From contig NZ_JAUOEL010000008.1 in the NCBI RefSeq assembly GCF_030540765.1, forward strand, positions 62,001-126,000: a stretch of DNA of 64,000 nucleotides, in the 5' to 3' direction. The DNA is from Flavivirga jejuensis. Its GTDB lineage: Bacteria; Bacteroidota; Bacteroidia; Flavobacteriales; Flavobacteriaceae. The notes under the pieces were generated by a model. The model had not been told where the DNA came from and ran no database searches. It was given only the letters and a program-made list of their open reading frames with translations. This document shows positions 36,665-46,105 of the stretch, one piece after another. A program made the position numbers and the translations under genes. Numbering within the stretch: the first letter of the stretch is position 1; each line of letters opens with the position of its first letter.

Positions 36665-37516
36665 CTATTCGTTATTAAGTTCTTTAATATATAATTCTAA
36701 GTTTGCTTTTACCTTGTCATCTAGTTCAGGCTCTTGTATATCTGTATATTGACTTAAAGTATCATACATTGTTTTAGCAACAATATAACGTGCTGTTGGT
36801 TTATCATCAGCTGGAATAATGTACCATGGCGCATGAGGCTTAGAGGTCCTATTTATAGCATCTTCATAACATGTTTGGTAGGCGTCCCAAAGTTTGCGCT
36901 CTTTTAAATCTCCAGGAGAAAATTTCCAGTTTTTTTCCTGTTTTTTTAAGCGACGAAGTAATCTGTTTTTTTGTTCTTCTTTTGAAAGGTTTAAGAAAAA
37001 TTTAAAAATGAGAGTGCCACTTTCGGCTATATATTTTTCGAAATTATTAATTTGCTCAAAACGCTTATCCCAAAATGCATCATCAATATCTTCTACAGAA
37101 TTTATTGTTGGAATATTTTCTCCTAAAATATAACTTGGATGTACTCTTGTTACCAATACATTTTCATAATGTGTTCTATTAAAAACACCAAATTTACCAC
37201 GAGTTGGAAGTACTATATAATGTCTCCAAATATAATCATGCTTTAACTCCAATTCTGTGGGTACTTTAAAACTATGCACTTCAACGCCTCTAGCATTAAA
37301 ATCTTTAAAAACTTCTCGTATCAAGCTATCTTTCCCTGAAGTATCCATACCCTGTAAACAAACTAAAACAGCGTATTTACCATGTGCGTAAAGTGTGTCT
37401 TGTAATTTCCCTAACTTTTTTCTAATACTTTTAAGTTCTTTTTCAGCATCATCAATTATAACTTTAGTTTCAGAATTTTTTAATGATATACTTGTAGTTA
37501 CCTTGTAATTGTCCAT
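36665..37516 (-). CDS. ppk2: polyphosphate kinase 2 family protein
   Basis: PPK2 enzymes phosphorylate nucleotides with polyphosphate. The 283 residues form a single PPK2 domain. Walker A is GMDTSGKD (56-63); a lid/loop reads FGVFNRTHYENVLVTRVHP; a later strand carries LIFKFFLNLSKEEQKNRLLRR; and the C-terminus has APWYIIPADDKPTARYIV. The R-rich PGDLKERKLWDAY segment is typical. Class (NMP or NDP kinase) cannot be decided here, although the sequence resembles class III enzymes. It is monocistronic on the minus strand. Confidence 0.92.
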   Translation of the reverse strand: MDNYKVTTSISLKNSETKVIIDDAEKELKSIRKKLGKLQDTLYAHGKYAVLVCLQGMDTSGKDSLIREVFKDFNARGVEVHSFKVPTELELKHDYIWRHYIVLPTRGKFGVFNRTHYENVLVTRVHPSYILGENIPTINSVEDIDDAFWDKRFEQINNFEKYIAESGTLIFKFFLNLSKEEQKNRLLRRLKKQEKNWKFSPGDLKERKLWDAYQTCYEDAINRTSKPHAPWYIIPADDKPTARYIVAKTMYDTLSQYTDIQEPELDDKVKANLELYIKELNNE

Positions 37517-37661
37517 TTAAAAAAATTTAATATGGATTAAATATATAAAAATGCAATCGATTATATAATATTAACTATTAATAGTTTCTATTGAAACTCG
37601 TTAAATGAGTAGCTTTTATATTGTTTCTTTGATTATATGTATAACAAAAATTATTATAATA

Positions 37662-38177
37662 ATGAAAAGGAGTGTAATAATACAAGGAAGTTCGAGAAGT
37701 CAAGGAGATACTGGTAAAATAGTTAATTATATATCTACAAATAACGATTTTGATATTATTGATTTGCACACAAAAAACATTGGTCATTATGATTACGATT
37801 ATAAAAACCAAGATGATGACTTTATAGACTTAATTACCCATATTGTTGACACATACGATTCTATAATTTTTGCTACACCAGTTTACTGGTATAGTATGAG
37901 TGGTATTCTAAAAGTATTTTTTGATAGAATTTCTGATTTAATACGAATACATAAAGATACTGGAAGGAAATTACGTGGTAAAAATATGGCCATGATAAGC
38001 TGTAGTAATCATGATGATTTAATTGAAGGTTTTACCATGCCTTTTGTAGAATCTGCAAATTATCTGGGTATGCATTATTTAGGAGACATTCATACTTATG
38101 TTGAAAATAACACCATCAATAATGAGGTGAAACTTAGAATTGATAAGTTTATAAAGGCTATAAATAATGTTATATAA
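37662..38177 (+). CDS. flavodoxin-fold NAD(P)H-dependent oxidoreductase
   Basis: The start at ATG 37662 gives MKRSVIIQGSSRSQGDTGKI, the phosphate-binding loop of FMN reductases at the N-terminus; the upstream in-frame ATG at 37605 only adds a hydrophobic tail that is probably non-coding. Later motifs are IIFATPVYWYSMSGILKVFFDR (flavin contact) and AMISCSNHDD. At 171 residues it matches small flavodoxin-like quinone or nitro reductases. The electron acceptor is unknown. Confidence 0.85.
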   Translation: MKRSVIIQGSSRSQGDTGKIVNYISTNNDFDIIDLHTKNIGHYDYDYKNQDDDFIDLITHIVDTYDSIIFATPVYWYSMSGILKVFFDRISDLIRIHKDTGRKLRGKNMAMISCSNHDDLIEGFTMPFVESANYLGMHYLGDIHTYVENNTINNEVKLRIDKFIKAINNVI

Positions 38178-38340
38178 AAACTTCTCTATATATTTTAATT
38201 TGAAATCATATTCTTACACAATCGTCTTAAAAATAACAATTTATCGTATTAAATGCACTTTATTTCGCCAAAATGCATTGTAATTTGTGATGTTTTTAAT
38301 ACATTGCCAACCCAAATTTTATGTTATGAAACCAAACACC

Positions 38341-39105
38341 ATGAAAAATTATTACTTTATACTATTTTTAATCGCATCGCTTGCTGTTAATGGACAAAGC
38401 GATTGTGACTATGCTAATTCTTATCTTGTTAGCGCCTATTCCCATGTAAAAGAATCCTATAATTCTAATAACATAAATCATTTACAATATTATGCCAACA
38501 GGTCTCTAGAATCTTTTAAACTTGCTAAAAAGGAATTTACTGATTGTAATTGTGATGCTGCGTTAGAGCTTACAGATAAATGTATCGACTTATTAGCAAA
38601 AGCTGATGTTGCTAAATCTTTTGAAGATGGTCGTTTTTATGTAAAACGTGCCAGAGATTATAGTAAAAATAGTGTTATAGAAATTGACAAATGTTCTGTT
38701 GCTACTCCTTCTAATGAAAATGAAGATATTGCTCAAGCTCAAGGAGGCGATGATGATCTTACTAACTTACAAAACGAGCAATTAAAATTAAAGCAGCAAC
38801 AAGAAGCTTTAAAGCTTAAAGAACAGGAAATCAAAATGAAATTAGCTGAGCAAAAAGAAAAAGAAATACTAATAAAAAAGAAAAAATTAATCGTTACTTA
38901 TGAAAGTGCTATTTCGTCAAATATTAACACTTACAATCAAACTTTAAACGTTTGCGGATGCATCAACTATAAACCTTTTAGAGACAATAAATCACTGGAA
39001 GATATGACAGAAAAAAACATAGAGGATGTAAAATCACATTACAAGACTCGTATTAAATCTATGGCTTCTGAATATGCATCATTAATAAATAATTGTGATA
39101 AGTAA
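38341..39105 (+). CDS. exported hypothetical protein with coiled coil
   Basis: I do not recognise a named family. From ATG 38341 the protein (254 residues) has a signal peptide ending AVNGQ, then a Cys-containing helical domain (DCDYANSYLVSAYSHV, TDCNCDAALELTDKCIDLL). A charged coiled coil (roughly residues 140-190, rich in EQ and K) is followed by a short C-terminal domain with NVCGCINYKPF. Earlier in-frame ATGs at 38287 and 38326 would dilute the leader. The paired cysteines suggest a periplasmic protein with disulfides. Confidence 0.6.
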   Translation: MKNYYFILFLIASLAVNGQSDCDYANSYLVSAYSHVKESYNSNNINHLQYYANRSLESFKLAKKEFTDCNCDAALELTDKCIDLLAKADVAKSFEDGRFYVKRARDYSKNSVIEIDKCSVATPSNENEDIAQAQGGDDDLTNLQNEQLKLKQQQEALKLKEQEIKMKLAEQKEKEILIKKKKLIVTYESAISSNINTYNQTLNVCGCINYKPFRDNKSLEDMTEKNIEDVKSHYKTRIKSMASEYASLINNCDK

Positions 39106-39132
39106 ATCTTAATAATAACCAATCAAAAAAGT

Positions 39133-39200
39133 AAGCTGTCTAAAAAGTGTCATTTCAGAGATTCTTCTCGGTATTCAGAATGACACTTTTTAGACAGCTT
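39133..39200. terminator. 22-bp perfect inverted repeat, bidirectional terminator or MITE-like hairpin
   Basis: The arms at 39133-39154 and 39179-39200 are exact reverse complements containing the core GTCTAAAAAGTGTCATT. They are separated by 24 bp, with T8 following on the plus strand. It lies between convergent genes. The core is shared with the ends of the 49543-49706 element. Confidence 0.75.
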
Positions 39201-39252
39201 TTTTTTATAAATTCTATAGAGAAGTGATTTAAACTTTCTCAATTGGCTTCAT

Positions 39253-40416
39253 TTATTTAGAAGCAAACAGTTTAACATCTTCCACACCAACTTCTTTATT
39301 ACCAAGAATAATTAAGCGTTCCACAACATTACGCAACTCCCTGATGTTTCCTGTCCAATCATAATCTTGAAGTAATTTGATAGCTTCGTTTGAAAATGAT
39401 TTTTTTGCAGTCCCTTGCTCACTAGCAATCTTACTTGTAAAATGGTTTATTAATAAAGGAATATCATTTCTTCTATCATTTAAGGCTGGTACTTTAATTA
39501 ATATAACGGCTAACCTGTGATATAGATCCTCACGAAACCTTCCTTCGGCAATTTCCTTTTTTAAATCTTTATTTGTAGCAGCAACTACACGAACATTTAC
39601 TTTAATGTCTTTATCACTACCCACACGCTGAATACGGCTTTCTTGTAAAGCTCTAAGCACCTTTGCCTGGGCTGGTAAGCTCATATCACCAATTTCATCT
39701 AAAAAAATAGTACCGCCACTAGCTGCTTCAAATTTACCTGCTCTTTCTTTAACAGCGCTTGTAAAAGCACCTTTAACATGACCGAACAGCTCACTTTCTA
39801 TAAGTTCGCTAGGTATTGCGGCACAATTAACCTCAATCATAGGGCCTTTAGCTCTTTCGCTTTTTTGGTGCAACCAGTGCGCTACTAACTCTTTTCCTGT
39901 TCCGTTTGGCCCTGTAATAAGCACACGAGCATCTGTTTGCGCTACCTTTTCAATAATATCTTTTATATGAGAAATAGCATCACTTTCACCAATCATTTCA
40001 AAGTTCTTGCCTACTTTCTTTTTAAGCAATTTATTTTCAACAACTAACTCCTTTTTGTCTAAAGCATTACGAACCGTATTTAATAATCTGTTTAAATCTG
40101 GTGGCTTAGAAATATAATCAAAAGCTCCTAAACGCATCGTGTTTACTGCTGTATCTAAATCACCATGCCCCGAAATCATTACAATAGGTGTTTCTTGTTT
40201 TATCTTTTTCACTGCTTCTAAAACTTCTACCCCATCCATTTTGGGCATTTTTATATCACAAAGTATAAGATCGTAATCATCATTTTTAATTTTTTCAATA
40301 CCTACCAAACCATCTTCAGCTTCTTCTACTTGGTAAGTATCATTTTCTTCCGAAAGAATTTTGACTAGCACACGTCTAATGGCAGCTTCATCTTCTATTA
40401 CTAATATTTTTGGCAT
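39253..40416 (-). CDS. sigma-54-interacting response regulator without DNA-binding domain
   Basis: The 387 residues comprise a receiver domain (D9/E10 pocket, phosphoacceptor D54 in LILCDIKMPKMDG, K104 in YISKPPDL) and a sigma-54 AAA+ domain. The latter has Walker A GPNGTGKE (169-176), an intact GAFTSA loop (216-221), Walker B GGTIFLDEIGDM (233-244) and GNIRELRNVVER (356-367). The protein ends 20 residues later, so the C-terminal Fis-type helix-turn-helix of NtrC-like regulators is missing. It may act from solution or with a partner. No histidine kinase gene is adjacent. It is transcribed downstream of the MscS gene, with 77 bp between them. Confidence 0.92.
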   Translation of the reverse strand: MPKILVIEDEAAIRRVLVKILSEENDTYQVEEAEDGLVGIEKIKNDDYDLILCDIKMPKMDGVEVLEAVKKIKQETPIVMISGHGDLDTAVNTMRLGAFDYISKPPDLNRLLNTVRNALDKKELVVENKLLKKKVGKNFEMIGESDAISHIKDIIEKVAQTDARVLITGPNGTGKELVAHWLHQKSERAKGPMIEVNCAAIPSELIESELFGHVKGAFTSAVKERAGKFEAASGGTIFLDEIGDMSLPAQAKVLRALQESRIQRVGSDKDIKVNVRVVAATNKDLKKEIAEGRFREDLYHRLAVILIKVPALNDRRNDIPLLINHFTSKIASEQGTAKKSFSNEAIKLLQDYDWTGNIRELRNVVERLIILGNKEVGVEDVKLFASK

Positions 40417-40493
40417 CTTTTTCTTTAGATTAATGAATACAGATGCTAATAAAAGACATCCATACTCAAATTATAATTTTATTAAATCTTTTT

Positions 40494-41387
40494 CTATATC
40501 TCTTTATTTTGAGAAATAACGTGTATATCTCTTTGAGGGAATGGAATACTAATATTATTCTCTCTAAATATTTTATCAATCGCAAACCTTAGGTCACTTT
40601 TTGGTATAACCCCTTGAAAACTATCATTTATGGTAACTACTAATTTAAAATTAAGAGAGCTATCTGCAAAATCTGTAAAAAGAACTAATGGCTCAGGATG
40701 CTTTAAAACATCTTTATTTTCTGAGGCTACTTGTAAAAGTAAGCTCTTTACAAGTTCCACATCACTACCGTAAGCAACACCAACCGAGACACTCTCCCTG
40801 GTTTTTGTTCCATTTTGTGTCCAATTATACAAACTATTAGTTAAATATAAATGATTGGGGATAACTAACACCTTATTATCAATAGTCACCGCCCTTGTTG
40901 TACGAAGTTTAATTTCTTCTACACGACCAACTTTATCTTCTATTTCAATGATATCTCCAACATGAACAGATTGATCTACTAAAATAAAAATACCAGAGAT
41001 AATATCTTGAAATAATGTTTGTAATGCAAGACCAACACCAATTAACAAACCTGCTGATGCTGCTAAAATGGCATTTACATTAACACCAGCTGTACTAAAA
41101 GCTATTAACAATACAATGAGATAAATTAGCCAACGTGAAAAAGAAAATACGGTAGTGAACTTAGCCTTATCATCGGCTGGTAATTTACCTGTTATCAATC
41201 GCTTGACAAAAGAAAGCACAATATTTGTTAGTATAAAAAAAACACTAACTAAAAGCACAAAACCCACTGTTATTTTAATAGATCCTGCTTCATTTGTATA
41301 AAGGTCAATTCTTACAAAATTAACAATTGTTTCCCAAATGGAGTTATCTGTAATGGCCTCTTCTATTTTTTCTAAATGTTGATTCAT
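40494..41387 (-). CDS. mechanosensitive channel, MscS family
   Basis: This 297-residue channel has a short N-terminal segment, about three transmembrane helices (roughly 32-60, 75-100, 105-135) with a glycine/alanine-rich pore helix ILAASAGLLIGVGLALQTLFQD, and the MscS beta domain (VHVGDIIEIEDKVGRVEEI, DNKVLVIPNHLYL). The C-terminal alpha/beta domain ends IPFPQRDIHV, as usual. It relieves osmotic down-shock pressure. Its start follows the ABC permease stop by one base. Confidence 0.93.
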   Translation of the reverse strand: MNQHLEKIEEAITDNSIWETIVNFVRIDLYTNEAGSIKITVGFVLLVSVFFILTNIVLSFVKRLITGKLPADDKAKFTTVFSFSRWLIYLIVLLIAFSTAGVNVNAILAASAGLLIGVGLALQTLFQDIISGIFILVDQSVHVGDIIEIEDKVGRVEEIKLRTTRAVTIDNKVLVIPNHLYLTNSLYNWTQNGTKTRESVSVGVAYGSDVELVKSLLLQVASENKDVLKHPEPLVLFTDFADSSLNFKLVVTINDSFQGVIPKSDLRFAIDKIFRENNISIPFPQRDIHVISQNKEI

Positions 41388-41388
41388 A

Positions 41389-42705
41389 TCAATATTTAAT
41401 CCATTTAATTAATTCTTTATAACTCGGTTTTTTACCATACATCAAAATCCCTACGCGATAAATTTTTGCTGCAAACCAAACTGTAAACATAAATGTACCA
41501 ATTAATATCAATAATGATACCAATTGTTGCCATAAAGGTACTCCAAAAGGAATACGCATAAGCATAACCACTGGAGACGTTAATGGTATAAACGAAAATA
41601 CGGTAGACACGGTTCCATGTGGATCTTCAATTACAGTAAAAATACCAATATAAACTGCCAATATTAGAGGCATCATAATTGGCACTAAAAACTGTTGTGT
41701 ATCTGTCTCATTATCTACTGCCGCACCAATGGCTGCGTAAAGGGAACTGTATAACAAGTAACCGCAAATAAAGAACAAAATAAATGCAAAAATAAGATTC
41801 ATTAACGGTAAATTTTGCAACGCCGTTTTAAAGGATTCAAAATAAAAATTAAAATCAGAACCATTGGAAGTTAGTTCCATTAATTCTTGTTGAGGCACCG
41901 ATGTTTCAAATAAATTAATACCTATCACTAATGAAACAATAGTCATTAAAAGGCCTCCAAAAATCATCCAAATAATAAACTGAGTAATACCCGCTAAGGA
42001 GGTTCCTATAATTTTTCCAAGCATTAATTGTACTGGTTTTACTGATGAAATAATAATCTCAATAATTCTACTTGTTTTTTCCTCAATGACACTACGCATA
42101 ATCATATTACCATAAATGATAATGAACATAAATAGCAAATACCCCGCAGCAATTCCAAATCCAAGCTTTGCAAAACTATCTAGTTTGGATGATTTTTCGC
42201 CTTCGAAACTTTCTTGAGCAATATCAATTCTTACTTTCGAGGCATTTATTAAATCAATATCTATATCTTGCTGCTTTAATTTAATGTTTGTAAGTTCCTT
42301 TTCTAATTTACTTTCTAAATTAGAAATTAATGTAAGCGACGGTGATTCTTCTGAATAAAATTTAATATGTTCTTCTGAAACCGCTTCTATCGTATCTAAC
42401 TTATTTATGTGCAACAATCCATAAGAAGCTGCTTCTCTTGATAATGCTTTCGCTTCATCCAAAGACATGTTTTCTAGTATATGATAAGTCGTTTTTTCTG
42501 AGTTTTCAAAAATACCTTGCACTAATCCCGACTCGTCCAAAATAGAAATAGTACGTACTTTATCATTATTTAACTGTGACAAATAAGCAACAATTGCAAT
42601 AAGCGCTATCATTATAATAGGACTTAAAATAGTCATTATTATAAATGATTTGTTCTTAACTTTTGTTAAATATTCGCGTTTTATTATGAGAGGTAAATGG
42701 TTCAT
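41389..42705 (-). CDS. ABC-2 transporter permease (NatB-like)
   Basis: The 438 residues have a first transmembrane helix after IIKREYLTKVKNKSFIIMTILSP, then a soluble extracytoplasmic domain of about 150 residues. Five or six further transmembrane segments surround RSVIEEKTSRIIEIIISSVKPVQLMLGKIIG, the classical NatB/ABC-2 signature. It pairs with the ATPase gene 5 bp upstream; the family extrudes sodium or other solutes. Confidence 0.9.
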   Translation of the reverse strand: MNHLPLIIKREYLTKVKNKSFIIMTILSPIIMIALIAIVAYLSQLNNDKVRTISILDESGLVQGIFENSEKTTYHILENMSLDEAKALSREAASYGLLHINKLDTIEAVSEEHIKFYSEESPSLTLISNLESKLEKELTNIKLKQQDIDIDLINASKVRIDIAQESFEGEKSSKLDSFAKLGFGIAAGYLLFMFIIIYGNMIMRSVIEEKTSRIIEIIISSVKPVQLMLGKIIGTSLAGITQFIIWMIFGGLLMTIVSLVIGINLFETSVPQQELMELTSNGSDFNFYFESFKTALQNLPLMNLIFAFILFFICGYLLYSSLYAAIGAAVDNETDTQQFLVPIMMPLILAVYIGIFTVIEDPHGTVSTVFSFIPLTSPVVMLMRIPFGVPLWQQLVSLLILIGTFMFTVWFAAKIYRVGILMYGKKPSYKELIKWIKY

Positions 42706-42710
42706 AAAAA

Positions 42711-43637
42711 TTAATTATTCTTTACAGTTTGAATAAAAATATCGTTCACACTTGGTATTAATTCAACAAAATGAGACACGGCTCCTTTTGAGGTTAAATA
42801 ATTTAACAAATCATTTGGGTTATCTGTTTCAGAAAGCTTTATGTTTAATTTTAATTCATCTTCTAAAGTTTTAAAATTTGCTGCCGAAATGTCAAATTTA
42901 GCTGCTAAATCTTGCTCTAAAACCGCCTTGTTATTTGCTCGAATACCAACCTCATAAGTATTTATTTTATATTGGCGTTTTACATCAATTAATTTACCAT
43001 CAAGAATTTTATTCGATTTATGTAGTAATGCAATATCATCACAAAGTTCTTCAACAGATTCCATTCTATGTGTTGAAAAAATAACAGTAGCTCCTTCTTC
43101 CCGCAAACGTAAAATTTCGTCTTTAATTAAATTGGCATTTATGGGGTCGAAACCAGAAAAAGGTTCGTCAAAAATTAAAAGTTTAGGTCGGTGCAATACG
43201 GTTACCACAAACTGTATTTTTTGAGCCATCCCTTTAGATAGTTCCTGAATTTTTTTATTCCACCAGCCTCCTATTTCTAAGCGTTCAAACCAGTATTTCA
43301 GTCGTGCTTTAGCCTCTGTTTTACTCAAGCCTTTTAGCTGAGCTAAATATAATGCCTGCTCCCCTACTTTCATAGACTTATAAAGACCGCGTTCTTCTGG
43401 CAAATAACCAATATTTTTAATATGCGTAGGACTCAATATTTCGCCATCTAAATGGACCTTTCCTCCATCTGGCATTGTTATTTGGTTGATAACTCTTATA
43501 AGTGTTGTTTTACCAGCACCATTAGGACCTAACAAACCAAATATACTCCCTTTAGGCACTGTAATCGATACTTTATTAAGCGCTTTAAAATCTCCGAAAT
43601 TTTTAGAAACTTCATTAACTTCTAATAGGTTATTCAT
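42711..43637 (-). CDS. ABC transporter ATP-binding protein (NatA-like)
   Basis: The 308 residues contain Walker A GLLGPNGAGKTTLI, signature LSKGMAQKIQFV, Walker B LLIFDEPFSGFDP and H-loop FSTHRMESVEEL. The signature is divergent (LSKGM for LSGGQ), as in NatA-type ATPases. A C-terminal regulatory domain of about 90 residues follows. It heads a minus-strand cluster: ATPase, permease, MscS, sigma-54 regulator. Confidence 0.92.
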   Translation of the reverse strand: MNNLLEVNEVSKNFGDFKALNKVSITVPKGSIFGLLGPNGAGKTTLIRVINQITMPDGGKVHLDGEILSPTHIKNIGYLPEERGLYKSMKVGEQALYLAQLKGLSKTEAKARLKYWFERLEIGGWWNKKIQELSKGMAQKIQFVVTVLHRPKLLIFDEPFSGFDPINANLIKDEILRLREEGATVIFSTHRMESVEELCDDIALLHKSNKILDGKLIDVKRQYKINTYEVGIRANNKAVLEQDLAAKFDISAANFKTLEDELKLNIKLSETDNPNDLLNYLTSKGAVSHFVELIPSVNDIFIQTVKNN

Positions 43638-44141
43638 TCTTGTTTTTTAATTGACTTGATATTGAAATGATTTATGTTTTTTCAATTGGTTATAACATGT
43701 TCTTTTTCACCCAATCTTCGCGTTTTTTTTTAGTGCTCCATAGAGTTTTTATGAATCGTAAAAAATGCTTTAATTGACCATAAAATAGCTATTTTTCACT
43801 GCAATCAAAAAGCTTAAATCACTTCATTTGTAAATATATTAAATGTGGTTATTAACACGGCGTTTATAATGAACTAAAATGAATCTAATACTCGTATCCT
43901 TATATGTATTAAATAGTTACTAAAATACATTCTGCTTGAAAAAACAAAACCCACCCTTAATAAATTAAGGATGGGAAAAAAATTGCTATGAAAAAGAAAA
44001 ATTATCACTAAAAAAGATTAGTGATACTTCAAATATAGTTATTTTTTACATATTAATAACAAAACCATAGGATAACTTTATCCTATGATTGAAAAAACAC
44101 ATAGTTAAAAAACTAATTATTTTATCAAAAATATTTTCTTA
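43638..44141. other. 504-bp spacer without gene
   Basis: No ORF or RNA gene was seen. It holds the dnaJ terminator hairpin at 43950-43975 and AT-rich DNA that probably includes the ATPase promoter. Confidence 0.5.
43950..43975 (-). terminator. hairpin terminator downstream of dnaJ
   Basis: CCCACCCTTAA and TTAAGGATGGG pair with one G-U wobble around a 4-base loop. On the minus strand the stem is followed by TTTTG and T6. It lies about 165 bp beyond the dnaJ stop. Confidence 0.65.
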
Positions 44142-45260
44142 TTAAGAGAACATATCCTTTACTTTTTCAAAAAATGATTTATCAGAGCTTTCTGGTTTTG
44201 GAGAAAAATGTTCATCATTTTTCATAGATTCAAAAAATTCTCTTTGTTCTTTATTTAAAGTTTTTGGTGTCCATACATTTACGTGTACTAATAAGTCACC
44301 TTTACCATAGCCATTTATACTAGGTATTCCTTTCCCTCGTAAGCGTAAAATTTTGCCAGACTGTACACCTGCTTCAACTTTTATACGCACTTTACCAGTT
44401 ACCGTATCAATTTCTTTAGAGGTGCCTAAAACAGCGTCTGGATAGCTTACATATAAATCGTAATGTAAATTATCACCTTCACGTTGCAATCTATCATGTG
44501 TTTCTTCTTCAATAACAACTATAAGGTCCCCCGAAATACCATTTCCTGGCGCTTCATTACCCTTACCAGACACTTTAAGTTGCATGTCGTCTACAACACC
44601 TGCTGGTATTTTTATAGAAACAGTCTCTTCTGCAACTTTTAAACCTTGTGAGTCTGCATCATTTGGTTTTTTATCTATAGTCTGTCCTGCGCCACCACAA
44701 ACATTACATGGTGCCGATGTTTGCATTCTACCTAAAATCGTATTGGCTATACGTGTTACTTGTCCACTACCATTACATGTAGAACATGTTTTATAGGTTG
44801 TTCCTGGTGCCTGGACTTTACGTTTTACTTTTATTTTTTTCTCTACGCCGTTGGCAATTTCTTCTAAAGTCAATTTTACACGAATACGAAGATTGCTACC
44901 TTTTACACGACGTTGTCCACCACCGCCAAAACCTGAGAATCCGCCACCGCCAAAGCCACCACCGAAAATATCACCAAACTGGCTAAAAATATCATCCATA
45001 TTCATCCCGCCACCGCCAAAGCCGCCGCCGCCATTTTCAAAGGCTTGATGACCAAATTGATCGTAACGTGCTTTTTTATCGGCATCACTCAATACCTCAT
45101 AAGCCTCAGCTGCTTCTTTAAATTTAGCTTCTGCTCCTTTATCATCTGGATTCTTGTCTGGGTGAAATTCAATTGCTTTTTTTCGGTAAGCTTTCTTTAT
45201 TTCAGCAGCAGTAGCTCCTTTATTAATTCCTAATATTTCGTAAAAATCTCTTTTAGCCAT
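44142..45260 (-). CDS. dnaJ: molecular chaperone DnaJ with a reduced zinc domain
   Basis: This co-chaperone stimulates DnaK. The J-domain has the HPD triad (FHPDKNPDD, about 32-40), and a Gly/Phe-rich linker spans about 75-115. The central cysteine domain shows only two CxxCxGxG motifs (CSTCNGSG and CNVCGGAG) instead of four, enough for one zinc site. The C-terminal substrate domain (VKIPAGVDD-like [19 protein letters not shown], then GDLIVVI and [19 protein letters not shown]) is complete at 372 residues. Flavobacterial DnaJ proteins commonly show this. It is in an operon 9 bp after grpE. Confidence 0.95.
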   Translation of the reverse strand: MAKRDFYEILGINKGATAAEIKKAYRKKAIEFHPDKNPDDKGAEAKFKEAAEAYEVLSDADKKARYDQFGHQAFENGGGGFGGGGMNMDDIFSQFGDIFGGGFGGGGFSGFGGGGQRRVKGSNLRIRVKLTLEEIANGVEKKIKVKRKVQAPGTTYKTCSTCNGSGQVTRIANTILGRMQTSAPCNVCGGAGQTIDKKPNDADSQGLKVAEETVSIKIPAGVVDDMQLKVSGKGNEAPGNGISGDLIVVIEEETHDRLQREGDNLHYDLYVSYPDAVLGTSKEIDTVTGKVRIKVEAGVQSGKILRLRGKGIPSINGYGKGDLLVHVNVWTPKTLNKEQREFFESMKNDEHFSPKPESSDKSFFEKVKDMFS

Positions 45261-45269
45261 ATCTATTTT

Positions 45270-45821
45270 TTATTGCCCAATAACAACTTTTGGAAAACGA
45301 ATTACTTTCTCGCCAAGTTTATACCCTTTTTCAATAACATCAATAACCTTTCCTTTTAAATCATCGCTAGGAGCTGGTATTTGTGTAATAGCTTCATGAT
45401 CATCTGCATTAAAAACATCTCCTTTTTCAACCTTAGCAACTTCTAATCCTTTTTGCTCTAATGTTTTTATTAATTTTTGATAAATTAATAAAACCCCTTT
45501 GCGTAACTCTTCTGCTTCTTTGTCTTCTTCTATGTGAGCTAATGCACGCTCAAAATCGTCAAGAACTGGTAACAGTGTTTTCATAACATCTTCACTAGCT
45601 GTCGAAAATAACTCAATTCGCTCTTTAGAAGTACGTCGTTTATAATTTTCAAATTCAGCAAATAAACGTAGAAACTTATCTTTTTCTTGTTTTAATTCCG
45701 TTTCAAGCTTCTCTTCTACAGTTTGTTCTTCAATAACTTGTTCTTCAACTTCAACGGTTTCATTTTCTACACCGTCTATTTGATCATTTTCTATATCGTT
45801 TGTTTTTTCTTTCTTGCTCAT
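45270..45821 (-). CDS. grpE: nucleotide exchange factor GrpE
   Basis: This protein releases ADP from DnaK. The 183 residues have an acidic disordered N-terminus (about 1-40), a long coiled-coil helix with FAEFENYKRRTSKER, and the beta-wing domain VEKGDVFNADDHEAITQIPAP ending GYKLGEKVIRFPKVVIGQ. It starts the grpE-dnaJ heat-shock operon; a direct repeat lies at 45886 upstream. Confidence 0.96.
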   Translation of the reverse strand: MSKKEKTNDIENDQIDGVENETVEVEEQVIEEQTVEEKLETELKQEKDKFLRLFAEFENYKRRTSKERIELFSTASEDVMKTLLPVLDDFERALAHIEEDKEAEELRKGVLLIYQKLIKTLEQKGLEVAKVEKGDVFNADDHEAITQIPAPSDDLKGKVIDVIEKGYKLGEKVIRFPKVVIGQ

Positions 45822-45885
45822 TACTGCATTTAAATTTTATACAAATACTAAAATTAGTTGGCAAAAGTACTGCCAATATTATAAA

Positions 45886-45902
45886 AATGTCATAATGTCA
45901 TT
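45886..45902 (-). promoter_or_regulatory. direct repeat upstream of grpE
   Basis: On the minus strand AATGACATTATGACATT repeats TGACATT with a period of 8, 65-81 bp upstream of the grpE start. A consensus-like TACTTTTG follows at 45869-45862. The repeat could be a -33-region or regulator site for heat-shock control; this is inferred from position alone. Confidence 0.35.
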
Positions 45903-46105
45903 AAATAATTTTATATTTTTTTAGGTAAAACATATTTCTTCAGCATTTCATAATAATCTGGTTCATTATTATAATTACTTGCTATTATTTATCTAATTCT
46001 ACATAAATAGTCAATAAATGATGAAGTATATTATTAAGGAACTATATAAATGGAGAGTTATAAGTTGTTGTTTTTATTGTATAGCTTAATTTATCTTAAA
46101 GTTTT

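Noticed and set aside
45905-46000. Minus-strand peptide ...YNNEPDYYEMLKKYVLPKK upstream of grpE
   Set aside because: It has no suitable start codon upstream and is too short; kept only as a possible relic.
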